Source: Juglans regia (taxonomy: Eukaryota > Streptophyta > Magnoliopsida > Fagales > Juglandaceae). Taken from it: 64,000 nucleotides of DNA. Below are positions 1-9,980 of the stretch, piece by piece. The stretch covers positions 11,838,362 to 11,902,361 of the forward strand of contig NC_049903.1 in assembly GCF_001411555.2 (NCBI RefSeq), written 5' to 3'. The position numbers and the translations under genes are program-made. Each line of letters opens with the position of its first letter. Position 1 is the stretch's first letter. The notes under the pieces were generated by a model. It was not told where the DNA came from and made no database searches. It saw nothing but the letters and a program-made list of their open reading frames with translations.

Positions 1-416
1 GTAATCCAAAGTTGTTGAAAAAAATCTCCATGCCCTCTCATCTAAATCCTTGGATAGGAAAAGAAGAAAAATAGTTGGATATTTAGAATTAGGCAGCCCA
101 AATCGGTAGTGTCTCAATGAAGGAATGCACAACGTTGACGTGTGGGCCTCACACACCAACTAGGTTAGGGTGGAGTGACTCGTATCCGATAGATCTATAT
201 TGGGAGAATTGTTGTACAGCTAAACTAATAACATGTTTATCAAAATCCGATCTATTATTTGAACTCATTTAGATTAAATGCATGTCACTTGGAATGTATG
301 AAGTCTTTTTCCCATTTTTAATCTCCCAATCCCACTCATGTTATCTGACATACTTTTCCATGAATCAACTTATCATTAGTTTTCGGTGAAGTGGTCTGAT
401 GATTTGATGTAGCACC

Positions 417-457
<41 letters not shown>

Positions 458-525
458 AATGAGGCTCTTCCTTAACTGCATGTTATTTAGTCAGTCAAGG
501 ATATAAAGGCAAACTCCATGCCATG
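1..525. other. intergenic, no gene seen
   Basis: AT-rich sequence left of the copia-1 LTR. No coding sequence I can support; the only clear structure is the (TA)n run at 421-455. Confidence 0.6.
421..455. repeat. (TA)n microsatellite
   Basis: An uninterrupted run of about 17 TA units, one of at least ten such arrays in the window. Confidence 0.95.
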
Positions 526-628
526 TGTTAAGAATTGAGAGAGAGAATAATTCTTATGCGAAATTGCATACTTATTTGTGTATTGCTTTTCAAATATATA
601 GACATACAACTAACTAAGTGTGAATACA
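526..628 (-). repeat. copia-1 LTR (3' copy)
   Basis: Starts TGTTAAGAATTGAG and ends AATACA. The same roughly 103-bp sequence is found split at 2034-2082 and 9485-9538, so this is the second LTR of the minus-strand copia element. I see no matching 5-bp target duplication outside the LTR pair, and no purine tract next to it, so the internal end beside it was probably lost with the reverse transcriptase region. Confidence 0.8.
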
Positions 629-1330
629 TGTAGTAAATGTATGGAAAGGGAAGTGGTGTTCATAGAAAATAACATCACGAGAATAAAAAATGGAATAAAT
701 GTCGAGATTGTATAGTTTGTAAGCTTTATCAGTGCTGGGATAGCCAAGAAAAATACATTTAGTGTCACAGGAGGAAAATTTATCGCGATGAGCACTAAGG
801 GTTTGTTCATAGCAAAGACACCTGTATACACAAAGATGATCATAACTGGGTGTTTTATTAAAAAGAATTTCAAAAGGTGACTTATTATGGAGAATGCGAG
901 TGAGGGTACGATTGGTGAGATATGTAGAGGTAAGGACATAATCTCTTCAAAATTTTAAAGGGAGATGTGCTTGGAAACGGAGACTACGGGCAACATTTAG
1001 AAGGTGCATATGTTTACACTCTACAACACCATTTTGTTGTGAAGTTTCAACACATGTACGTTCATAAATGACACCATGATTTTTAAGGTAAGTTTGAAAT
1101 TAATGAGAAATGAATTATTGTCCATTATTAGTGCGAATAATTTTAACAGTAGTGTTGAATTGATTTTAGACAAGGGAAAAAATATTTTAAATGAGTACGA
1201 CAGCCACCCCAAATATCACAAAAAATACGATTAAAAGGGAAAACACTTTTATTTTCATTAATAGAAAAATGTAGTCTGGTGTGCTTAGATCGAGCACAAA
1301 TATCGCAATTAGAGAGAGTCATGGAGAATT
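629..1330 (-). pseudogene. Ty1/copia integrase remnant (copia-1)
   Basis: Minus-strand translation in shifting frames shows the C-terminal half of a copia integrase. Recognisable stretches are 'SPFEILFNKTPSYDHL', 'CIFLGYPSTDKAYKLYN' and 'SQQNGVVECKHMHLLNVARS'. Several stop codons and frameshifts break it. The polyprotein order is normal for Pseudoviridae (gag, protease, integrase, reverse transcriptase, RNase H), but nothing after integrase remains: the integrase tail runs almost directly into the LTR at 628. The element is dead, and the reverse transcriptase/RNase H part has been deleted. Confidence 0.85.
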
Positions 1331-2020
1331 AAAAAGATTGAGAATAATCAAACGGGAAGGATGGCCTAGATGTTGATGCCATAAGGTCTTATTATTAGTA
1401 GATTGGGTAGCTAAAGCGAGAGAAGATTCAGGCTGGTACACGTAGAGCCCATTGCAGAGATCACCTGTTGTTAATGGTCTTTCAGATCATTGGTGCTTTG
1501 TAAGTGTCCAAGTTTATCCCAAATTTGTTTGATCTGGTTGTAGTAGTCATGGACACTGTTTATGGTTTATTGCAGGGAAGAGAGGGCATGTTTTAGGTGG
1601 TATATGCGGGTGTTGTTGCCATGGAGGAATCGAGAAAAAAGATCGACCCGAACAAAACGTGGATTGGTATGGTATTCGAGGGAATTGGTGATGGATGGGC
1701 TGATGGAGTTGAGGATCTAGGTAAGGACCATGTCTTTGGTTTGGTTCCATTGTGGGTAGTTTGGTGAGTCAAGATCAGGAGGGGTGAGTGTGTCATCGAC
1801 AAAACTCAACTTACTTTTAGCGTTCAAAACTCGAGTCATTGCTTTCTATTATTTGGAAAAATTGTCTCCGGTGAGAAGACTAGTGAAAAGAATTAGGCTA
1901 GGTGAATCGGATGGGTGAAGGAGATAGGAGAAAGGGACAGGTGGGTTGGAGGAGTTAGCTATTTGTGGCTGAGGTGGGTTGGAGGGGTTAGCCATTTCTA
2001 GGAGGTGTAGGGATCGGTTT
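1331..2020 (-). pseudogene. Ty1/copia gag and GAG-pre-integrase remnant (copia-1)
   Basis: Minus strand. Gag starts at an ATG at 1995 (MANPSNPPQPQIANSS...), followed by 'LHPSDSPSLILFTSLLTGDN', the conserved opening of copia gag proteins, and further frames that encode the 'YPQWNRTKDMVLTWILNSIS'-like segment. At about 1480-1380 the sequence jumps to 'LWHQHLGHPS', the GAG-pre-integrase motif, so the gag C-terminus, zinc knuckle and protease are missing. Stops and frameshifts are frequent. Confidence 0.85.
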
Positions 2021-2033
2021 GGCTCTGATACCA
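2021..2033 (-). other. copia-1 primer-binding site
   Basis: On the minus strand it reads TGGTATCAGAGCC directly next to the LTR end (CTTAACA). This is the usual plant retrotransposon site that pairs with the 3' end of initiator methionine tRNA, and it fixes the orientation of copia-1. Confidence 0.9.
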
Positions 2034-2082
2034 TGTTAAGAATTGAGAGGGAGAATAATTCTTATGCGAAATTGCATACTTA
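2034..2082 (-). repeat. copia-1 5' LTR, first part
   Basis: Matches 526-574 and stops at '...gcatactta', where LINE-1 begins. The rest of the LTR is at 9485-9538. Confidence 0.85.
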
Positions 2083-2172
2083 AGCAAGAATGAATCAATC
2101 GCTCCAAGAACGTTGCTTTCTTCTTGAAAGTTCTTCTTGAGTCTTCGTTTTTATTTTTTTACATAAGGCTAT

Positions 2173-2886
2173 ATGGCAGCCGTTGAGAACGTAGGTCAAC
2201 ATCTGTTCGTGGATCTCGTATCAGTGGTTCCCCAGCCTCTTCCAGAATTGTCTGTGGCGCACCGTGTGCCAAAATCCAAGGATGGTGACTCGGTAGAACC
2301 TTTTAGATTTTCCATTGTCTTGAAATTTTTTCGGAACCGTCCTTCCTTGGATGCCATTCGGGCCTTTATTCAAAAGCGCTGGAATCTTGATGGTATTCCA
2401 GTTGTTTCTAACATGATGCATCCTCAGAACGTGTTCATAAGAATGACTTCGAAAGAAGACTACATGAAGGCTCTTTCACGTGAAGTTAATGATATTGACG
2501 AGATTCCATATCTTCCATTCCACTAGAGTCCAGATTTTAAGGAAGAAGAAGAGCCATCTATTGTACAGGTTTGGATCATCTTGCCAGGTTTGCCTCCTAA
2601 CTATTATCATGAGTCTTTTCTTAAAATTCTTACTGCTCCAATAAGTAGATTTATTAGACGTGATAATCCCACCCGTTGTGCCACTCGCATCGACGGTGCC
2701 CGTATCTGTGTGGAGATGGATGCTGCAAAGGTGCCTTTACCTCATTTTTGGATTGGGACTCCTAGACTGGGGTCTAGCTGCAAGCAAGAGATAATTTATG
2801 AAACTCTGTCGGCGTTCTATTCTAAGTGCAAAATACAGGGGCATAATGCAAGAACATGTCATGCTGGGAAAAAGATTACGGCATAA
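2173..2886 (+). pseudogene. LINE-1 ORF1: DUF4283 / zinc-knuckle RNA-binding protein
   Basis: Reads MAAVENVGQHLF... through a DUF4283-type domain (about residues 45-190; 'EPFRFSIVLKFF.RRPSLDAIRAFIQKRW'-like, then 'VWIILPGLPPNYYHE', 'NPTRCATRIDGARICVEMD') to a zinc knuckle near the end. One in-frame TAG at 2524-2526 splits it; the frame continues unchanged on the other side. The knuckle reads 'YSKCKIQGHNARTC', so the first cysteine of the CX2CX4HX4C pattern has become tyrosine. ORF1 of this LINE type is thought to package the RNA. An acidic tail rich in Glu continues to about 3430 with further stops. Confidence 0.85.
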
Positions 2887-3432
2887 AGGTATGGGTTCAG
2901 CAACAAGAACCTGTTGTGGAAGAACCGGTTGTGGAAGAATCGAAGGAAAATATAAATCTTACCGCTGTTGAGGAAAATGAAGTTGAAGCAAAGTAGGATT
3001 TTGAGGCAAATTTGGTAATAGGTGATTCCTCCACACCTTTGATTAAGGAGTTGGAAACGAAAAAGATCATGGTGAGTCTCCTGTTATTGAGGTTCTTGCG
3101 GAGGAAATAAATAATAAGGAGGTGGAGAGAAATGACGTAAGACTGGAAGGTTCTTCTCGGTCGAAGGAGCTGGACACTAGGGAGGTGGAAGTAGTTCCTT
3201 GTACTGAGGAGATGGAGGTTGATAAATTGTAGGAGGAAGAGGTTTTCTTGGAAAAGGGTCGATGTCTGACCCGGAAATAGAGTTACATGAGGAAGTCTTT
3301 CTGCAGTATAAGGAATATCACACGGAAACAGAGGATGAAGTAGGGAAGACAAAATACCATAAGAGGCAATTTGAGAAAATTAGGAGTTCCAAAAGGGTGA
3401 TCACTCGTGCCAAAAAGTTATCTTAGTGACAG

Positions 3433-4816
3433 GGTCAATATTAGTCTGGAATATAAGGGGCATAGATACTTCTAAGGGTCGGCTAAAGAGTTTGCTGAAT
3501 AAATGTCAACTGAAGGTGGCAGTGCTGCTAGAACCGTTTCAGCGTGTTGATAAAATTCTGATGTATATGCGGCTGTTTCAGTTTGATAAGGTAATTACTA
3601 ATTAGGAGTTTGGTGGGAAAATCTGGGTATTTTGGAAAACTGAAATAGACGTGCAGCTGGTCCGAATGGGAACACAGTTTTTGTCTTTACGTATAGACGA
3701 CGGATCTTCACAATTTTTGGGTAATTTTATCTATGCTAAGTGTAATAGATATGAAATGCAGTTGCTTTGGGAAGAGCTGAGTTCTGCTAGAATGGGTGTG
3801 GAGCCTTGTTTGTTTGCTGGAGATTTTAATATAATTTGTTCGGATGTGGAAAGGTGTGGTGGTAGTCCAAGGACAAGAGCTGCAATGGATGACTTTAATA
3901 GATGGATTCACCAGGGCGGGTTGATTAAAATGAATTCTCAGGGGAGAAAGTTTTCATGGTGCAATGGTCAGCATGGATTATCTAGAGCTTGGGCTAAATT
4001 GGATATAGTGCTTCTTGATGCAAAGTTACCGTTAGCATTTATGAATGCACATTGTTCATATTTATCAAGGTCAACGTCGGATCATAGTCCCATGTTTATA
4101 GAATTCATGAAAGATCCTTTTACTTATGGCCCCTCTCCATTTAGGTTTCAGCAAATGTGGATTGAGCACCCTGATTTTATGAGCTTTGTACAGATGGTGT
4201 GGTCTGAACCAGTGGTAGGTACGGGACTCATGAAATTAACTAGTAAACTTAAAAAGCTTAAGGTGGCTCTACTTGAATGGAACAAGAGGGTGTTTGGGCA
4301 AACCAATACTCAGATTGCTATTCTTGAAGAGAAGGTTGTGGGGCTTGAGCACTCGCTGCATAGTAATTGGGATAATGAGGTTGAGAGGGAGCTTGTGAGG
4401 TACTCTACTAAGTTTTATACTTGGAGGCGAAGGGAAGATATAAGATTAGCTCATATGGCTAAAATTAAGTGGAGAATGGAAGGTGATCGGAACTCAAAAT
4501 TCTTTCATGTTTGGTTATCCAATAAAAGGCATAGGAAAATTCATAAGTTGAGAACTACGGATGGGGTAGAGTTCAATTCACCAGAAGAAATTCATCTTGG
4601 TGCCGTTGAATATTTTTCGGAGTTCCTACAAAGATCAAATCAGCCAAGAGAGTTGTCGGATTTAACAAACTTAATTTCGCCGGTTATTGAAGAAGAGGAT
4701 TGTGTCCGGCTTAGTTGTATCCCTTTGTTAGATGAAGTTAAAGAGGCTCTCTCGTCTATTCCTATTAATAATTGTCCAGGGCCAGATGGTTTTGGTGCGG
4801 GATTTTTTATGAGCTG
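3433..4816 (+). pseudogene. LINE-1 ORF2, 5' part: AP endonuclease and start of reverse transcriptase
   Basis: Starts with the endonuclease motif 'LVWNIRGID'. The catalytic Glu is present in 'VAVLLEPFQ', then come 'LFAGDFNII', 'WAKLDIVLL' and 'STSDHSPM', so the nicking domain kept its key residues despite a stop near 3603. A long linker with coiled-coil character follows, then the reverse transcriptase entry motif 'CPGPDGFGAGFFMSC' at about 4770-4816, where it is cut by the 1.6 kb insert. The frame resumes at 6413 (CWEVVKMDVLGAIS). Confidence 0.88.
4812..4816. repeat. target-site duplication AGCTG (left)
   Basis: Direct repeat of 6408-6412, marking the insertion of the solo-LTR-like element. 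Confidence 0.8.
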
Positions 4817-6407
4817 TGATCAGCTTTTAATTTCGACTTCCAAGCGTAGAAGCTGTCAAAGTAATACAAGGGTAAATCCCAAGATCGAATTCACAGGGAC
4901 AATGAGAATTTAGCAAACATTTCATTTTCGCAAGACCACATATTACCGTTTGGAGTGACACGAAAATTTTAAAATAATCAGCAAAGAGAAATAAATTCCT
5001 AAACTTAACCACTAACAATATTAACACCTAAATGTGGATATTTACTAAGGGAGTGTAGAGTGAATTATGAGTGAAATTGGCGGGACGTTCAAGCATAAGC
5101 AAAGCTGAAAATAAAAGAGAATCTATTTTTCTAAAATTGCTAAGATTAAAGGGATTTAAAGAAATCGTATGGAAGTTGACTTAAACTTGTAAGAAACAAT
5201 TAAACAAACACTTGGGATGCAATTTTCACCCACTAATTTGATGATGGATTTACTTCTCTTTTTATTTTCTCTCGACCATTTTCTCATTCCTAGAAATCAT
5301 AGTCGGATAATATAACAATGAACCACAATTTTATTTTAATAAAACTACTTGATAAATTATATAACAATCATAGAAAATGAAAGAAAATTATTAAAGTCAT
5401 GTTACTTATTCAAGTATCAATTGTGCCTTTACGTCAACAATTGATCTAAACCAAGAACAAAGAACTCTAATATTTTCTAGATGCACATTGAGATATAATC
5501 CATCAAGTTAATCATCAAAAGCACTAAATATTGAAGTAAATCTAATCCCAAATAGTCACGGGTTACTCATTGGATCCCAAGCTAAAAATCTAGCCTATCA
5601 TCTCTAGATTAACAAAATGCTCAAGAAAATTAAAATCTAACATCATCATATACTGTTTCAAATGAAATTCACTGAATAAAAATATACTGTATCAATCAGA
5701 TATGCTGAAATTCAAAACCCAAAAACATACAAACTTGCAGAAAAATAAATTGAACTGGAAAAATAAATTGAAGAGGAAGATGAACACTGTGCGAAAATAA
5801 AACTGAAGGAAGAAAAAACTGTGCGGAAAAAGACTTGCGGAAAAACTATCAAATTAAAAACTGCCGGCGCACGAAATTCCCCTTTTCTTTATATACCCTC
5901 TGTTTTGCGTTTTATGCCTCCAGATCATGCGTTTCGTCTCTCTGCAGTGTGCACGCCTCAGCCTCTGCGTTTCACGTCCGCATCGTCCGCGTTTTGCTTC
6001 GCCCCTGTGCTGCGGTGCGTTTCAGCTCGCCTGCGTTTCAAGTCTGCTGCTGTGCGTTTCATTCCACTGCAGCCCAGCCCACATGAGTCTGCCTTCCAGC
6101 TCCAGCCCAGTGCGCACGTCTCTTGCGTTTCACGTCCACATCTCTCGCGTTTTGAGCCAGCCTGCAGTGCACAATTCTTTTGCTGCTGGCATTAGGTACT
6201 TCCAATAATACCCATATAATTTTAATATCTTTTCCACAATGCCCTGCAACATAAGTAAATTATCAGAATAAAATTTGGGATATTAATCAGAATTTAACAT
6301 TGAGTCAAGTATTAAAATCAATACATAATTAAGTGCTTAATTCATTTTTTTGTTAAATAATTCATTCACTTAAGCAGCTTTATCATGTAATTTTTATCAC
6401 TTTATCA
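4817..6407. mobile_element. solo-LTR-like insertion in LINE-1
   Basis: A 1591-bp insert that begins TGATCAGC and ends TTTATCA, flanked by the perfect 5-bp duplication AGCTG (4812-4816 and 6408-6412). Removing the insert and one copy restores the reverse transcriptase reading frame of LINE-1. TG...CA ends with a 5-bp duplication fit a solo LTR of a Ty3/gypsy or copia element. No pol-like protein is seen inside. The motif 'cgaattcacagggac' at about 4885 is of the kind seen in some large plant gypsy LTRs. The part at 5900-6190 is GC-rich with repeated GCGTTTC words. Confidence 0.75.
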
Positions 6408-6412
6408 AGCTG
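6408..6412. repeat. target-site duplication AGCTG (right)
   Basis: Second copy of the 5-bp duplication at 4812-4816. Confidence 0.8.
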
Positions 6413-7385
6413 CTGGGAGGTGGTAAAAATGGATGTTTTGGGAGCTATCTCATAATTTTTTCTAACTAAAAGCCTTCCCAGATTTTATTCGGCTTCTTGC
6501 ATTGTCCTTATTCCAAAGGTAGATGTGCCTTCGGGGTTTGATAAATTTAGGCCGAAAAGCCTTTGTTTAGTCTTCTATAAAATTTGTTCGAAAATTTTTG
6601 TGAATCGTCTAACACGTCTTCTTCTCAAATTGGTATCTTTTGAGCAATGTGCTTTGATACCTGAGAGGAGTATATTTGAAAATATTAGTCTTACTCAGAA
6701 AATTGTTCATTCATTGAAGAGAACATCACATGGTGGTAATATTATGATTAAAGTTGACATGGCAAAAGCATATGATCGGGTGGAGTGGAATTTTTTGCTG
6801 GAGGTATTGAGGTGTTTTGGTTTTCCTGCTCCTTTTTGTGAACTAATTCATGCATGTATTTCGAATGTATGGTACTTTATGATACTAAATGGAACGACGA
6901 AAGGATTTTTTCAATGGGGTCGAGGCCTACGCCAGGGGGATCCCCTTTCGCCTTATCTCTTTATTATTCTTCAGGAGATACTATCTAGACTCTTAAAACA
7001 TAGCTTTATGGCAAAAAAGATTGGAAAATTTTCCCAAACTAGAGGCACTCCTCATATTTCACATCTTATGTATGTTGATGACATTGTCATTTTTCTGAAT
7101 GGAGGAAAGAAGTTGGTGAGGGAACTGTTATGGGTGTTTGAAAAGTATGAAGATTGGTCAGGACAGAAAATTAATAAAGAAAAGACGGCAATATTTTATT
7201 CTCCAAAAATTTCGTTGGTCCGAAAGAGAGCTCTTAAAAGGCTGAAAGGGTTCTCGGAAGGCTCGTTTCCTTTCAAATATTTAGGGGTTCCGATTGTCTT
7301 GGGGCGTCTTAAACATGAGCATTTGGAGGAGATGGTTAACAAAGTATGGAACAAAATCAGTGGTTGGAAAATGAAAATCCTATAA
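6413..7385 (+). pseudogene. LINE-1 reverse transcriptase core
   Basis: Continues ORF2 after the insert. Motifs in order: 'CIVLIPKVDVPSGFDKFRP', 'MIKVDMAKAYDRVEWNF' (first catalytic Asp), '[13 protein letters not shown]', 'SHLMYVDDIVIF' (catalytic YVDD intact), and 'FPFKYLGVPI' of the thumb. The stretch 6525-7385 is open, ending at a TAA just after 'GWKMKIL', so the polymerase core is the best preserved part of the element. Confidence 0.9.
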
Positions 7386-9151
7386 TCGGGAGGCCGGTTG
7401 ATTCTTCTTCAGCATATGCTTTCTAGTATGGCTTTACATATATTTGCGGTGTTGCTGGTCCCTCAATCAATTATTAAAGAGTTAAATCTCATGATGAGCA
7501 CATTCTTTTGGGGTGAGGTGAATGGTAAAGGAAAAAAAAAAAGTGGGTGGCATGAGATAGTATTTGTAAGCCAATAGAGGAGGGAGGAATGTGTTTGCGT
7601 AATTTGGAGGATATGCAAAAAGCATTGCATATGCGGTTTGCATGAAACTTAATTCAATGAGAGTCTTTGTGGGCTAGGTTCTTTAAAGGAAAATATATGG
7701 GCTTTTCACCTTGGTGTCTCATTGATAGGAAAAAAGGAACGAGGTTTTGGAAAATGATTGTTAAAAGTATTCCTAGTGTCCTTAATAATGCAAAATGGAA
7801 AGTTAGAGATGGGAACATTTTATTTTAGTATGATAAATGGAGAGATGGAGGTCCGTTAATTGATGAGTTCTAGATAGTGGGTAATCCGATGCTGAAAGTT
7901 AAAGAGTGCTACTTGTCCAATAGTCGGGATGTGGAATTGTTGAGTATGATAGTGGGACAGGATAATTTGGAGGAAATTATTGAGGCTTTGGCCGTATGTG
8001 AGGAAGGGTTTGATGTATTGATCTGGATGAAGCATGAGAGTGGGAATTTTTCTACAAAATTCGCTTGGGATTGCATTCGAATACAAGGTTCTAGTATGGA
8101 GTGACATCCTTGGATGTGGCGTAAGTTGCTCCCACTTAAGATTTCGGTGTTGATGTGGAAAGCATGGAACATGGCTTTGAGCGTAGATGATCGTCTTCGA
8201 CGTGTTGGAATCCTGATAGTTTCTCGTTGTGATTGTTGTGACGAAGGTAAGTATGAAGACTAAAACCACGTACTTTTCGAAAGTGAGTTTGCAAAGGAAT
8301 TATGGAATTATTATGGAGTTACCTTTGGTCTTCCTCTTTGTCTTACTTGGAGGGAGACGGTAATAATTTGGTTTCGACATGCGTCCTCAGTATCTCAAGT
8401 GGGGCTCATAGTGGGGCTTCTACCTTCCATTATTACTCGGCACCTTTGGCGTAGGAGATGTACTGCACGCATGGAGGATAGTATTCCGTCTATTAGTTCG
8501 GTCTGGCTTTCTATTAAAAGTTGGATGCGTTTAGTAAGTCGAGATATGAAAAAGGTTAGTAAATATTCTAGTCATGACTTACAAATTTTACAGATATTGA
8601 ATATTCTGACTTTGGTTCCTGATAGGAAGTTTTTAAAGCTAGTTGCTTGGCAAAAGCCAGCTCAAGAGTGATTTAAGTTGAATACAGACGGTAATAGTCT
8701 TGGTAACCCAGGTTCTTCAGGAGTGGGTGGTATTATTAGAAATGATCGAAGCCATATGGTTTACGCCTTCAATTCTTATATTGGTTATGGTTCAAATAAT
8801 AGAGTTGAATTGTTAGTTGTTCTGCAGGGTCTCAAAGCCTGTAAGGATCTGGGGATTAATTTTGTGGAAATTGAATTAGATTCTCAAATTGTGATTTCGT
8901 GGTGGAATAGGCGACGGTGTGGGGAGTGGTACCTGGAAGATTTTTGGGAAGAGACTCTAGCACTTATGGATTCTATGGTGTGCATAGTTAGACATGTTTA
9001 TAGGGAGAGAAATAAAGTTGCTGACTGGTTGGCACGGAGTGGTGCGACTGGATTGAACTCTAAATGGAGATTTCTCAGGGATATGCCTAGGTTGCTTCGA
9101 GGATTAATCCGTTTGGATATACTGGGTTTGCCATCTTTGCGTTGCTATTAG
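7386..9151 (+). pseudogene. LINE-1 ORF2 C-terminus: zf-RVT and RNase H
   Basis: After 7385 the frame shifts repeatedly. 'KGTRFWKMIVKSIPS' (about 7735) and 'SGNFSTKFAWDCIR' lead into the zf-RVT domain ('RRVGILIVSRCDCCDEG', about 8200). A plant-type RNase H follows at 8678-9151: 'LNTDGNSLGNPGSSGVGG' (Asp), 'NNRVELLVVLQGL' (Glu), 'IELDSQIVISWW' (Asp) and 'ERNKVADWLARSG' (Asp), all four acidic positions present. A C-terminal RNase H of this type is known for many plant L1 elements. Confidence 0.87.
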
Positions 9152-9484
9152 CGTCATTATTCATGTGGCTTTTTGGTTGGATTGGTAAGATTTTATGATT
9201 TTATGTTTTTGAGTTAACGTTGTTTGTGATTCTTTTACAGGAATGGTTTTCTTGCTAAGTATTTTAGTATGTCTTGTCTGATGTAGTTTTCTTTTGGGTC
9301 ATAGGCTTTCAGTATTTTTGGCACCTGGTTTATGAATTTTCTTACTTATCTTGTAATCCCAGGTACCGGTCTGTAACCACGGTTTTCCTCTGCCACAAGT
9401 GAGGGTTTATTAATATTTGGGACAGGGTCACTCATGGACATGTGTACCTTGGCTCCTCTATAAAAATATATATATATATATATA

Positions 9485-9538
9485 TTTGTGTATTGCTTTT
9501 CAAATATATAGATGTACAGCTAACTAAGTGTGGAGACA
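9485..9538 (-). repeat. copia-1 5' LTR, second part
   Basis: Matches 575-628 ('tttgtgtattgcttttcaa...ctaactaagtgtg') with a few substitutions and ends GAGACA. Together with 2034-2082 it rebuilds one LTR of about 103 bp. Confidence 0.85.
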
Positions 9539-9727
9539 TGGCATAAAAGTTAAACATATTAATTTAGACAAATTCCTAGAATTAAGGTGGCTAATTTTTA
9601 AAAGTTGAAATGGCTGATTTTCTGGAGGTGAAAAATCTGAAAAAATGTCAGCAGCTATCAATACCATGCGATCAAGTACAAATGGAGATCAAGTGGTCCA
9701 ATGATTTGCCAACTCCTCTTTGTTAAA

Positions 9728-9899
9728 GGAGTAATGATATATACACAACACAATGCACAACACATTGTACAATAATGTTATAAAATGAGGGTATTTTTAT
9801 AAAATAATGTTACTTTGATAAAGTGTTTTACAAAAATACCCCTCATTTAAAACATAGTCGTATAAAGTGTTGTAAGAAATGTTGTGTAAATCATTTTCC
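9728..9899. mobile_element. 172-bp foldback MITE
   Basis: Ends are inverted: left GGAGTAATGATATATACACAAC, right (reverse complement) GGAAAATGATTTACACAAC. It is flanked by the perfect 8-bp direct repeat TTGTTAAA (9720-9727 and 9900-9907). The size of the duplication fits a hAT-type MITE. No coding capacity. Confidence 0.8.
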
Positions 9900-9980
9900 T
9901 TGTTAAAGATTGTTTCATGATCTTCAGTATGTAGATCAGATCAGCTTTTTATCGAAAAAGAAAAACTCAATGTCTCATAC

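Larger units (their letters stand above)
2083..9484 (+). mobile_element. LINE-1: full-length L1-like retrotransposon in an LTR
   Basis: A non-LTR retrotransposon with 5' leader, ORF1 (DUF4283 plus zinc knuckle), ORF2 (endonuclease, reverse transcriptase, zf-RVT, RNase H), 3' UTR and an AT-rich tail ending in (TA)n. About 5.8 kb remains after subtracting the nested insert at 4817-6412. The left flank '..gcatactta' and right flank 'tttgtgtattgc..' join to give exactly the uninterrupted LTR sequence at 561-590, so both borders are precise and no target duplication longer than 2-3 bp is visible. The body has many stop codons and frameshifts, so it is old and inactive. The 3' UTR (9152-9450) has no coding content. 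Confidence 0.9.

Noticed and set aside
519..525. Possible target duplication of copia-1 ('ccatg' at the left border versus 'tggca' after 9538)
   Set aside because: The flanks are not direct repeats; only a partial inverted match is seen.
610..939. Long minus-strand open frame (109 codons)
   Set aside because: It is a shifted frame of the copia-1 integrase; the correct frame gives clear integrase motifs.
5821..6208. Overlapping plus-strand open frames (up to 124 codons) in the TG..CA insert
   Set aside because: They overlap in all three frames over a GC-rich repeat of GCGTTTC words; low complexity and no family likeness.
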